Below are positions 16,252-24,288 of a DNA stretch of 64,000 nt, one piece after another. Each line of letters starts with the position of its first letter. Position 1 is the stretch's first letter. Source of the DNA: Oscillatoria princeps RMCB-10 (GTDB taxonomy: Bacteria > Cyanobacteriota > Cyanobacteriia > Cyanobacteriales > Oscillatoriaceae). The notes under the pieces were generated by a model that saw only the letters and a program-made list of their open reading frames with translations, made no database searches and was not told the origin of the DNA. The DNA is taken from positions 121,624 through 185,623 of the forward strand of contig JAHHHT010000018.1 of assembly GCA_019359235.1 (NCBI GenBank). Reading direction: 5' to 3'. The position numbers and the translations under genes are program-made.

Positions 16252-17121
16252 TTAGAAAAATTTTGCGCTGATGCGCACCAGGGTCTGGAGAGTGGCTCCG
16301 GGTTCCAAGCGAATCAGGTGCATGCCGGTGTTGAGGGCGTTGCGGGGGGCGCTCCAGGGTTCCAGACAGTAGAAGTCTCTGTCCCGGAGCGTCCAGAAGA
16401 CCACAGTGGAGTAGATGGAGTGATAGCTGAGGGTGAGGCGCAACTGGCGGCTGCGGTCGGTGACAGTCGCCGCCAAGCCGGTCAGCTGGCAAAAGGCGAA
16501 ATCAATTTCGTCCTCGCTGAAGTCAAAGGTGCCGGTGAAGGGATGGGTGGTCTGGGTTCTTTGATTGGTGTACTGGACAGCCGGGATCTCAAAGTTCAGC
16601 TGGCTCTTGTCGGGAACCAAAAAGTAGGGGTGCAAGCCGGTGGAAAAGGGCATCGGCTCAGCTGAGTGATTGGTGTAGCGCTGGACAATTTCCAAAACGT
16701 TGCCCTTGATCTCGTAGGTGAAGGCCAGTTTGAAGTCAAACGGATAAACAGCGCGTGTGATCTCGTTGCTTTCCAGAACCACAGTAATGCCGGCGCACTC
16801 TTGCGTCACCCGATCTCTGACTTCCCAGGGCAGATCGCGGGCGAAGCCGTGCTGTTTGAGTTTGTGCGTCTGGCCATTGTGAGTGTAGGTGCTGTCTGGC
16901 AAATTGCCGCAGATAGGAAACAGAATCGGAATTCCACCCCGGACGCTCAACTCTGGGTGGGCAAACCGCTCTCTGTCCATGTAGAGGATGTCCCGACCCT
17001 GTACCGTCCAGCCGGTGATGATCCCACCCCGCTCTGGAACGACCTCCAGCACCGACTCAGCTGCCGAGTCGGTGAGCAAGTAGGTTTTGTATTGCTGCTG
17101 CTTGACTGAGATCGCAAACAC
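16252..17121 (-). CDS. Aldose 1-epimerase / galactose-mutarotase-like protein
   Basis: 289 residues from a GTG at 17121. It has the galactose-mutarotase beta-sandwich motifs: GGIPILFPICGN, KQHGFARDLPW (catalytic-region His), FSTGLHPYF (His of the active site) and WSAPRNALNTG near the end. Members interconvert anomers of hexoses or hexose phosphates, and the length fits the glucose-6-phosphate-epimerase-like branch. The exact sugar cannot be read from sequence. It lies just upstream of tRNA-Lys on the same strand. A 7-bp GGTTAGT simple repeat at 17122-17160 abuts its start. Confidence 0.85.
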   Translation of the reverse strand: MFAISVKQQQYKTYLLTDSAAESVLEVVPERGGIITGWTVQGRDILYMDRERFAHPELSVRGGIPILFPICGNLPDSTYTHNGQTHKLKQHGFARDLPWEVRDRVTQECAGITVVLESNEITRAVYPFDFKLAFTYEIKGNVLEIVQRYTNHSAEPMPFSTGLHPYFLVPDKSQLNFEIPAVQYTNQRTQTTHPFTGTFDFSEDEIDFAFCQLTGLAATVTDRSRQLRLTLSYHSIYSTVVFWTLRDRDFYCLEPWSAPRNALNTGMHLIRLEPGATLQTLVRISAKFF

Positions 17122-17160
17122 AGTGGTTAGTGGTTAGTGGTTAGTGGTTAGTGGTTGGTG
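17122..17160. repeat. GGTTAGT simple tandem repeat
   Basis: About five 7-bp units of GTGGTTA/GGTTAGT type immediately upstream of the epimerase-like gene. It overlaps where its promoter or RBS should be. Confidence 0.8.
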
Positions 17161-17313
17161 GCGGCGGCGACGGTGGCACCAGGCACCTGGCATGAGGCAG
17201 TGGGAATCGGGCCTGGGGGGGAGGGCAAAAAGAAAACTCCTTCCCCTGTTGCTGCTTGCTTGTTGCTTCTTCTGATGGCCCATTCCCCATGCCCCATGCC
17301 CTGCCAGCCCAGT

Positions 17314-19245
17314 CTATGCTAGCACCGGCAGTTGAATCGCCTTATTGCGGCCAGTGCGCCTGGAACTGGACACTGTGAAGGATGGGGACGGAGTTGCTGG
17401 CAGCTGACTTTGGTGTGCCGGTAAGGGAGGGGTGGTGGGCAAGGGTTCTTTGATAAACGAGTCCTTGGTAAAGGGGTCACTTTTGCCCTCGTCAGCCGGG
17501 CCTGACTGCGGTAAAGAGTCTTGCTCTTTCCCATTCAGGGGCTTTTCAGCGTCCTTTAAGTTGTTTTTCAGAATCATATCGGGGGGAAACACCGGCATTT
17601 GGATCTGCTGGGTGTCGAACGGCACCGGACTGTCAGCCGGCGCGGCGAAACTGGGAGATGCCGGTGACGCCTCAGGGGAAACGGCAGTGTCCGCTGACGA
17701 GTTGCGGCGAGTGTTGAGGATCGCCGGTGATTTCATAGGCCGGTCGAAAATGTGGGAAATCTCCTGAATGTGGTTGAGAATGCTCTCCCCGCGTTCCCCC
17801 TTAACCACCTTTGGCTGGTACTGCCTCACCTCCACCGGCAGGAACTCCACCTTCATTTTTCTCCCTTTGAGAGACACCTTCAACACCGCCGTGTCGTAGT
17901 CGCTGCGGGAATTGCCGCCGAAGATAAAGTTCCCCAGCGAGTAGGCAATCGGTCGCCCCTTGTAAATTTCCGCACCCTGCAGCACGTGGGGGTGATGGCC
18001 AACTACCACGTCCGCCCCTTGGTCAATGGTGAACTTCGCCAATTCCCTCTGCCAGTCTTCTGGATATTCTGCCAGCTCCACACCCCAGTGGTAATTGACA
18101 ATAATCCAGTCTACCTGATTGCGAATCGCCTTTATATCCTCAGCGATCTGATCTTCGATCAGGGGATTCGTGCCGGCTGTCCCTTTGTCTGCGGGGTGAT
18201 AGCTGGGGTCATAATAACCCAGGTAGGCAATCCGCTGCCCCTTGACCTCGATAATTTCTGGGCGTCGCGCTTCTTTGATGTCCCGACCGGCACCCACATA
18301 GCGAATCCCAGCCTTGTCCAGGGTTTCCAGGGTTTCCTTGAGTCCGTCCGCCTCATAGTCCATCGTGTGGTTGTTGGCCAGGTTGACGATATCCACACCG
18401 CCTGCGGTCAAGAACTCGACGGATTTCGGATCGGCTTTGAAGTTAAAAGATTTGCCCGGTCGCATCGTGGTGGCACCGGTGAGGGGATTTTCCAGGTTAA
18501 CCATCGCCACATCTGCTTTGCGGTACTCCTCCAGTTGGGAGAAGGCCCATTTGTAATCGCTGCCGGCCACATCTGCAAACGAGTCCGAGAGGGTGACATC
18601 CCCGGCAAACATCAGAGTCACCACCGGGTCTTCGGGGTTAATCGCCGGATTGAGGTACTTCACCGGCACCGTTTCTAAGGCAGCCTTAACTTCTTTGGGG
18701 CGAATGGGATGGCTCAGTATCGTCGCCGCCGGTGTTGGGATGGGGGTGGAAGCCAGTTTGGCAGAGAGGGTGCTGCTGTAAGTAAACCAGCAGCCCAAGA
18801 TAAAGGATGTGACTGCTGTCCCCACCACCAGCAGGGTGCGCAGCATCTTAAAGGTGTCCCCGGAAGCCTGCTGCCTGGTGTGGGCCCGCTTTGGCTGCAC
18901 CGGCACCTTGGGGCGCTGCTGGTTGGCAGGGGTGACAATGCGGACTGACTGCTTCCAGAGAATATCTGAGTGTCCAGCCAGACGGGCCATGATGCTCACG
19001 CCGTCTATAACGTCTGAGTTGAGCCTCCAAATCTGGTGACAGATTGATTTGACGATGGTTTCGCGCGACTGTCCCTGTTGCAGCTCGACTAAGATTTGCA
19101 GGCATCCCGCCCGAGCGTCTTCTACGCGGGCTATTATCCCTTGGGGCAGCAGGTGGGTGTTAATCCAGTAGGCAAGCGCTCGGTAATTGCCCCCCCGCGC
19201 TAAATCCACTACGGACGGTTCCAGAACACCGTACATACTCGTCAT
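17314..19245 (-). CDS. Membrane-anchored CapA-family (PgsA-like) protein
   Basis: 643 residues, ATG 19245 with GGAGG upstream; a second ATG nine bases later is possible. Residues 1-100 are a cytoplasmic domain of unknown role. A single membrane segment spans about 135-155. The CapA metallophosphatase-like domain (about 207-460) has TLMFAGDVTLSD, LANNHTMDYEADGL, VNYHWGVEL and VVGHHPHVLQGAEIY, whose Asp, Asn and His residues line the metal site. The last ~150 residues are Pro/Ser-rich and probably disordered. CapA proteins act in poly-gamma-glutamate or capsule formation, but no pgsBC partners are nearby, so the substrate is open. It is a single-gene unit. Confidence 0.88.
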   Translation of the reverse strand: MTSMYGVLEPSVVDLARGGNYRALAYWINTHLLPQGIIARVEDARAGCLQILVELQQGQSRETIVKSICHQIWRLNSDVIDGVSIMARLAGHSDILWKQSVRIVTPANQQRPKVPVQPKRAHTRQQASGDTFKMLRTLLVVGTAVTSFILGCWFTYSSTLSAKLASTPIPTPAATILSHPIRPKEVKAALETVPVKYLNPAINPEDPVVTLMFAGDVTLSDSFADVAGSDYKWAFSQLEEYRKADVAMVNLENPLTGATTMRPGKSFNFKADPKSVEFLTAGGVDIVNLANNHTMDYEADGLKETLETLDKAGIRYVGAGRDIKEARRPEIIEVKGQRIAYLGYYDPSYHPADKGTAGTNPLIEDQIAEDIKAIRNQVDWIIVNYHWGVELAEYPEDWQRELAKFTIDQGADVVVGHHPHVLQGAEIYKGRPIAYSLGNFIFGGNSRSDYDTAVLKVSLKGRKMKVEFLPVEVRQYQPKVVKGERGESILNHIQEISHIFDRPMKSPAILNTRRNSSADTAVSPEASPASPSFAAPADSPVPFDTQQIQMPVFPPDMILKNNLKDAEKPLNGKEQDSLPQSGPADEGKSDPFTKDSFIKEPLPTTPPLPAHQSQLPATPSPSFTVSSSRRTGRNKAIQLPVLA

Positions 19246-19952
19246 CCTGTTCGCTCCTCCACACGCGCTAAGCTTGCAATTGCAATCAAATTGAAGTTTA
19301 TCTCAGTTTTCTGCTGCCGGAACGCATTGCCCTCAGGGCAGTTCTGTGGGATTTCTCATCCCTGGAAAGCCGAGAGCGGTCTTCCTTGTGTCCAAAGCAC
19401 CAGTCCCCAACTCCAGCCCGAAACCCCTCTGCCAGCCCTGCTTTTTCACAGGGATGCTGCCGGCGCATGCCGTACAGGCGCATGGGCCGGCGCATGCCGT
19501 ACAGGCGGGACGCCTGTCCTACGTCCGCGCCAGAGGGGGCTTCCCAGGTGGGCTGGCAAAAGCCCAGCGCCATTTGTCTTGGCCACCGGCTTGACTCGCG
19601 CCAGTCACGCCGGCAGCCCTGCGAGCGAATTTATAAAGTTTCTGTAAAATTTCGCCAAACCTTTGCAGGATAAGCTTTGCAGGTCTTTGGGGGCGAGGGG
19701 GAGCCTGAGAGCTGAAACTCTAACTCTCAAAGACGCGCACAGGTCTTAAGGTTTACTTTATAAATCAGCTCTCAGAGAAGCCATCGCGGCCCGTTTCCGC
19801 TTACTCAGTATTGGTGCAGTTTGTCAGTGATTTTTATCACCTTCACTGAGTCTTTACGATCGCGGTGGCGGCGGATCTAGATCGGTGCGCTGGCGGGGAA
19901 AATGGTGAATAGTAGAGACGGGAATTAACACGCTAAGGATGCTTGAGGTGTT
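19246..19952. other. Spacer with palindromes, no gene seen
   Basis: About 700 bp. It contains ACAGGCG palindromes (19482-19524) and an 11-bp inverted repeat CTGAGAGCTGA/TCAGCTCTCAG at 19705-19715 and 19765-19775 with a 49-nt loop. The last ~100 bp should hold the promoter of the small gene at 19953. Confidence 0.6.
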
Positions 19953-20162
19953 ATGATTCGCACCCTGGTACAGTCTGCATTTACAACGGGTTGCCTCAGC
20001 GTCGAGTCTGAGGGACTCATCCGCCAGGTACTCGCCGTCAAGGGGTATCGCTCAGAAGATGTAGAGGCGCTGGCTAGCCTTTGCCAAGCCCTCAATGCCG
20101 GTTACATTCAGCGCGAAGGGCGGTGGGGAGTGTTGGAGGCTCCCCGTCCGCTGTGCGTATAA
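19953..20162 (+). CDS. Small conserved cyanobacterial protein, function unknown
   Basis: 69 residues, ATG 19953. The pattern LVQSAFTTGCLSVESEGLIRQ then KGYRSEDVEALASLCQALNAG matches a small protein I recognise as common in cyanobacteria, though without a known role. It is probably all-helical, with no signal peptide or membrane segment. The C-terminus (EGRWGVLEAPRPLCV) looks atypical and may come from readthrough into changed sequence. Its helix-loop-helix layout resembles the protein at 39070-39273. It stands alone on the + strand. Confidence 0.65.
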   Translation: MIRTLVQSAFTTGCLSVESEGLIRQVLAVKGYRSEDVEALASLCQALNAGYIQREGRWGVLEAPRPLCV

Positions 20163-20533
20163 TTACTCGCAATCGCGGGTTCATCCGGAACAAAGGATGG
20201 CTGGCTCTAAAGCCGGGCTTGCTGGCCACTGCCCGGACACTCATCGGCAGCAGCTGCGGGAATGCCGGTGTGAGCGCAGGTCAAATGTCTCCCAACTGGG
20301 CGCGGGAGCCGGTTTGTGCTGGCGCATCCTTAACGCCGAACCGAGTCCGTTTGCAGTTGGGCTTTAGCCCTATCGTTTGTAGTTGAGCTTTAGCCCTACC
20401 GGGAGAGTGCGATTAAAGCGAAGAGTGAAAATTTCTCCCCCCCATTCCCCCCTCCCCACAAGCCGGCATCGGGACGCACCGGCAGAAATGGTAGGATGAG
20501 CGGGTGACTTAATTACTAAGCGGAAAGATTTCG

Positions 20534-20998
20534 ATGGCAACTGCGATCTCCTATCCCAATGCGCCAGATTTGTCTGCGGATGACTATCTGGCAGTTGGCT
20601 TGGCCACTTGCTTTATCAAAGAAGATGGCGAAGTCCATCAAGTGAAAGTTGTAGAGCCTATCCCTTCGGCAGCTCTGGAAGCGATTGTGAAAGGCATTCC
20701 CACGTCTTATCAAATGGCTTGCGGCACCACCCTGGGGGCGGTGCTGGCCGGCGACACCCCGCAACTGCCGGCTGACTTCCCAGCTGAGGCGCAGTTTTGC
20801 GATGAGTTTTCCTTCCGCGCCTTCTCCGCCGCACGCACCTACAAGATTCGCCCTCAAGCTCAATCCCACGTTCCTCTGGGAAGCAAGCGCGATGATTTTC
20901 ATTACTCCCTGGAACGCAAGCGGGTGCTGAATTCTCAGCGGATTGTCAAAACGGAAGATAATGTGAAGCAGCACGAATACACCCACAAGGTTCTCTGA
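20534..20998 (+). CDS. Conserved cyanobacterial hypothetical protein
   Basis: 154 residues, ATG 20534. The N-terminus ISYPNAPDLSADDYLAVGLA, then CFIKEDGEVHQVKVVEPIPS, looks like a strongly conserved cyanobacterial protein family without an assigned function. There is no signal peptide and no membrane segment. The centre is rich in Ala/Phe (FRAFSAARTYKIRPQ) and the C-terminus is basic. It is a single gene on the + strand with a run of spacer repeats after it. I cannot propose an activity. Confidence 0.7.
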   Translation: MATAISYPNAPDLSADDYLAVGLATCFIKEDGEVHQVKVVEPIPSAALEAIVKGIPTSYQMACGTTLGAVLAGDTPQLPADFPAEAQFCDEFSFRAFSAARTYKIRPQAQSHVPLGSKRDDFHYSLERKRVLNSQRIVKTEDNVKQHEYTHKVL

Positions 20999-21232
20999 GT
21001 TTGCTGTGCCGGTTCTCCCCTCCCCCCTCAGGGAGGGTTAATCTTTTCTGGGAATAATATTGGGGATTTAAGGGAAGCCGGGATTAGGGGATTTGGGGAT
21101 GTTTTTAGGGAATTTTTCCCCTCGTTCCGGGGCAGATCCTGGGAACGGGGCGGGCACGGGGGCACCGCCCCTACAGGCTCTGGCTCACTGCTTCCTTTCG
21201 ACGTCATGCAGCATTATTAGCCTAACAGCTTA

Positions 21233-21805
21233 TCACACAATTCCGGGAACTTTTTGATAGATTGAGGCAATCGGACACCTAAAGTCCACACAGGCAAAGT
21301 AAACTTCATCGCCGGTTCCGTAAGTTTGAGAAACCCAAATCCCGGATTCGTTGAGGCGAAAACACTCGACTCTCATCTCGGTTTGGCTGAGTAGCACATA
21401 TTCCCGCAGCGTTGATAGGGTTTGGTAGTCGGCAAATTTGTTGCCTCTGTCGAAAGCTGCTGTGCGGGGAGATAAGACCTCAATCACTAAGGACGGGTAC
21501 AGGATAAAGTCTTCAGTATTATTTGTATCCCGCTCGTCACAAGTCACAGACACATCTGGATAGTAATAGCAATCAGCTACCTCAAGTCGGACTTTCATAT
21601 CTGAGGATAGAACGATGCAGTCGGTGTTATCGAGATGATTTCCCAACCGCCTGACTAAGTTACAAGCCAGAATGACATGAGGGTTCTTTGCGCCCACCAT
21701 TGCGTAGACGTGTCCGCGCCGGTACTCATGTTTGATGGGACTTACCCGCTCACCTTCTAGGTAATCTTCTGGGGAGATGTAGAACTTATTTGGGCTGGCA
21801 ATCAT
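21233..21805 (-). CDS. Uma2-family (DUF820) PD-(D/E)XK endonuclease-like protein
   Basis: 190 residues, ATG 21805 with CAGGAG 11 nt upstream. The family hallmarks are present: ISPEDYLEGE near the N-terminus, YYPDVSVTCDE (catalytic Asp), SLVIEVLSPRTA (catalytic Glu) and KFADYQTLSTLREYVLL (catalytic Lys in KFADY). Uma2 proteins are abundant in cyanobacteria, where they have a restriction-endonuclease-like fold and a largely unknown role, sometimes linked to mobile elements. No partner gene is nearby. An intact MITE-like element lies 45 bp upstream. Confidence 0.9.
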   Translation of the reverse strand: MIASPNKFYISPEDYLEGERVSPIKHEYRRGHVYAMVGAKNPHVILACNLVRRLGNHLDNTDCIVLSSDMKVRLEVADCYYYPDVSVTCDERDTNNTEDFILYPSLVIEVLSPRTAAFDRGNKFADYQTLSTLREYVLLSQTEMRVECFRLNESGIWVSQTYGTGDEVYFACVDFRCPIASIYQKVPGIV

Positions 21806-21837
21806 TTGGAAAAGCTCCTGCTGACTTGATTTGGCTG

Positions 21838-22004
21838 TATTATACCATAACCCAAGTTGCCACCTAGAAGTCTAAGCATCTAGATCCCCCCAAACCCCCC
21901 TTAAAAAGGGGGGCTTTGAGCATTTCCCCCCCTTTTTAAGGGGGGGCTAGGGGGGGATCTCACCTGACTCACTGGTAAGTAGCAACTTGGGTTATTATAC
22001 CATA
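21838..22004. mobile_element. 143-bp MITE-like element flanked by 12-bp direct repeats
   Basis: The element 21850-21992 starts ACCCAAGTTGC and ends with its exact complement GCAACTTGGGT. Both sides are flanked by the identical 12-mer TATTATACCATA (21838-21849 and 21993-22004). Inside are GATCCCCCC/GGGGGGATC and C-run/TTAAAAA/G-run palindromes. A related inner palindrome is at 61435-61525. Confidence 0.85.
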
Positions 22005-22041
22005 CTTCTCGGCGTTCGGTTGCGGGAGCATCCCGTTAGGG

Positions 22042-22175
22042 TATAGCAGTAGGCAGTTAGGTTACGGCGTAGGACAGGCGTCTCGCCTGTCCCAGAGACC
22101 TGGAGGCTCGGCGGACGCCGTACCTACGCCTATACTTCGTATCCCGGTGTCCCAAACTGACTGTCTATTGCTATA
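22042..22175. mobile_element. 134-bp MITE-like element with TATAGCA ends
   Basis: The left end TATAGCAGTAGGCAGTTAGG and the complement of the right end (TATAGCAATAGACAGTCAG) match at most positions. The core is a GGACAGGCG-TCTCGCCTGTCC palindrome. The same right end, with GACAGGCATCTTGCCTGTCC inside, recurs at about 39328-39382. Confidence 0.7.
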
Positions 22176-22282
22176 GTGGCAAATCTGAATTTTACTGATT
22201 TTAATATTGCGGGAGATTAGGTACTGGTATGATAGGAAATTGATGCAGGGTAAGAGATGAATCTTACCCAGTTTGTCGCTCT

Positions 22283-23131
22283 CTAATTTTCCCCGGGCTG
22301 AATGTCTGCCGCTCGCGCAGCCTCAACCAATTGAGATAGGATTTGTCGAATCGCGATCAGTTCTGGAGGCGGGGTCTTCAGAAATTCCGCACGGCTGGCT
22401 TTAATGAAAGCGTTATAAGCGGCAACCGCTGCTAATAATCTCTTTGGATCGACTTTATCTCCTCGAAAAAGTCCCAGTAAGCTTTTGGCTAATTGCAGAA
22501 CAATTGTTTCCTCAGATCCCCCTTTGGCTAAAGCGCTCAGCAGTGGGTTTAGGCGGGAATCTTCAAACAAGGACTTGTTTGTCGGATCGCCGGTTAAAAG
22601 AAGCGCTAATTGCTGCTGAACAGATGCTGGGATATTACTGCTGGGGTTTGAGGTGTCGTTGCCCTGATTCCCAGTTCCACCGCCGCCAGGATTCTGATTC
22701 TCATCCCCCTTAGGGGTGGGTGATGTTCCTGGTTCCATTGAAGGAGCCTCTGGAGGAATTTGTGTGGGTGTCGGTTTTGGCTGTGGGGTTTCCTGTGGGG
22801 TTTCCTGTTGGGTTTCCTCTGGGAATACCGGTGGGGGTATCGGTTGGGGTTCCTCTGGGAATGCCGGTGGGGGTATCGGTTGGGGTTCCTCGGGAGTTGG
22901 ACTGGGAGTTGGACTGGGAGTTGGAGTTGGACTGGGACTGGGGCTGGGAGTTGGTTTCTGTTCCTCGTCAGGAAAGTCAGGCGGATCTACGATGGTGATA
23001 TCTGAACCATTATTACCACAATCTGAACAATTCGACTGTCCCCTACTTGGGAATGGCGGTGCTGTCAGCAGCATCACAGAGGCACCGGCAAACCCCAGAC
23101 TTAAACTCAGTGCAATACTTTGAACCTTCAT
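22283..23131 (-). CDS. Exported Pro-rich protein with conserved helical C-terminus (cassette 1)
   Basis: 282 residues, ATG 23131. A signal peptide covers about 1-30. Residues ~52-150 are a low-complexity Pro/Glu/Thr/Ser stretch encoded by minisatellite DNA. The C-terminal ~100 residues are helical, with LLAAVAAYNAFIKASRAEF then LKTPPPELIAIRQILSQLVE. This block is closely similar to the C-terminus of the 28644-29258 protein (LLAAIRAYNAMIDASNAEF, SSPPSELLAIQAALSKLI). I recognise no known domain. It is the last gene of a COP23-protease-barrel-helix cassette on the minus strand, 107 bp after the barrel gene, and probably shares its envelope role. Confidence 0.75.
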   Translation of the reverse strand: MKVQSIALSLSLGFAGASVMLLTAPPFPSRGQSNCSDCGNNGSDITIVDPPDFPDEEQKPTPSPSPSPTPTPSPTPSPTPEEPQPIPPPAFPEEPQPIPPPVFPEETQQETPQETPQPKPTPTQIPPEAPSMEPGTSPTPKGDENQNPGGGGTGNQGNDTSNPSSNIPASVQQQLALLLTGDPTNKSLFEDSRLNPLLSALAKGGSEETIVLQLAKSLLGLFRGDKVDPKRLLAAVAAYNAFIKASRAEFLKTPPPELIAIRQILSQLVEAARAADIQPGEN

Positions 23132-23238
23132 AACTGTAGTGGAGTCAACCTGCTTGTAAATAGAACAAAACCTTGAATCCGCACTTAGCCTGAATGCGAA
23201 ACCGGGTTTACTGTCCCAGAGAAACCCGGTTGCTAAGA

Positions 23239-24288
23239 CTAAAAACCGAAAGAATAGCTATAACCGACACTCAGCCTGAACCGGGCACCATCTCCAGCAT
23301 TGCCGGTAATGTCCTCAAAACTTGGCGTCACGACAAGCGGAACGTTCCGGAAGGGAACGACAGAAACGCCTAAGGCCAAATCTTGCCCCGTCCATTCAGC
23401 GATTGCAGAAACAGGTCTGGCTACCCGCACAGCCACACTGCCAAACACATTGACAGCGCTGACGTCATTTTTGAAGTCTTCTTCAGAGCGAAACCGACCG
23501 TTTCCCAATCCCAAGGAGACTGTGATTCGGCTGAAGGGTTCTGCAGTATTTTGTTTCAGCCGGAAAACTTTGCTGACGACACCGTAAGCGCTGGTTCCTG
23601 CATCGGTAAAACCCCAGACAATGGCATTTTCGATGCCGGCTGCGACGGCAAAATCTTCTGGCAGCTGCCGGTGGACTTTAAAGCTGATGGCACCGCGATG
23701 CGCAAAACCGTCATCGTCGCTTCTATTGTTGAACAGGTCGAGAACTGTTACCGTTGTTTGCAAACCCACGCTCTTTTGAGGATTTCCCAAACCAAACCCT
23801 GCCGAAATGCCCCCATCCGACGAGTCAGTCTCGCGGGTTCGGCCTTGAAAACTAGCTCCTGCGAAAGTTTGCCCCCGCCTGCTACCGAAACCCGTAGGTG
23901 TTATCAGACTAGATCCCGGTGCCACACCAGGAGTTACCCTTCGCCTTTTTTGGGGAACTGGAATTTCTATGCTGGGTGGCAAGGGAAGCAGCCACTGCTG
24001 TTCGAGATTCCTTCTTTCCTGGGGCGAAATGGGTTCGGGAAGGGGAGGCTCTGCCGGAGTCACCTGTTGCGCTACCGGCGAGCCGGTGTCTGCGAGTTGC
24101 AGCGCAACCCCGTGATTCTCAAGAGTGTGGGGTATATTGGCCAAATTGGTATCCTCTTCCAGGACTTCCTCTGCAGAAGAAATTGGAGCCAGAGGAGGGA
24201 TGGGGTTAGCACCACCGGCTGTGCTGTGCAGGACCCCAATTCCCAAGATGGAGCTAAGAATGAAAATCCGGCTTAGCTCTGGTTTCAC
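23239..24288 (-). CDS. Outer-membrane-barrel-like exported protein (cassette 1)
   Basis: 349 residues from GTG 24288, which overlaps the protease stop (TAGTG), so translation is probably coupled. A signal peptide ends near residue 25. A Pro-rich linker runs to ~130, followed by a glycine/aromatic-rich domain of alternating strands ending YSYSFGF. A terminal Phe is typical of beta-signal sequences of outer-membrane proteins. The C-terminal ~220 residues align with those of the SLH protein at 29422-31419 (shared blocks AYGVVSK/VYGVVSK, WTGQDLALG/WTGQDLTIG, VPFRNVPLVVTP/VPFRNVPLVITP, NAGDGARF). Unlike that paralogue it lacks SLH repeats. The function is unknown; a barrel or surface protein is inferred. 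Confidence 0.75.
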   Translation of the reverse strand: MKPELSRIFILSSILGIGVLHSTAGGANPIPPLAPISSAEEVLEEDTNLANIPHTLENHGVALQLADTGSPVAQQVTPAEPPLPEPISPQERRNLEQQWLLPLPPSIEIPVPQKRRRVTPGVAPGSSLITPTGFGSRRGQTFAGASFQGRTRETDSSDGGISAGFGLGNPQKSVGLQTTVTVLDLFNNRSDDDGFAHRGAISFKVHRQLPEDFAVAAGIENAIVWGFTDAGTSAYGVVSKVFRLKQNTAEPFSRITVSLGLGNGRFRSEEDFKNDVSAVNVFGSVAVRVARPVSAIAEWTGQDLALGVSVVPFRNVPLVVTPSFEDITGNAGDGARFRLSVGYSYSFGF

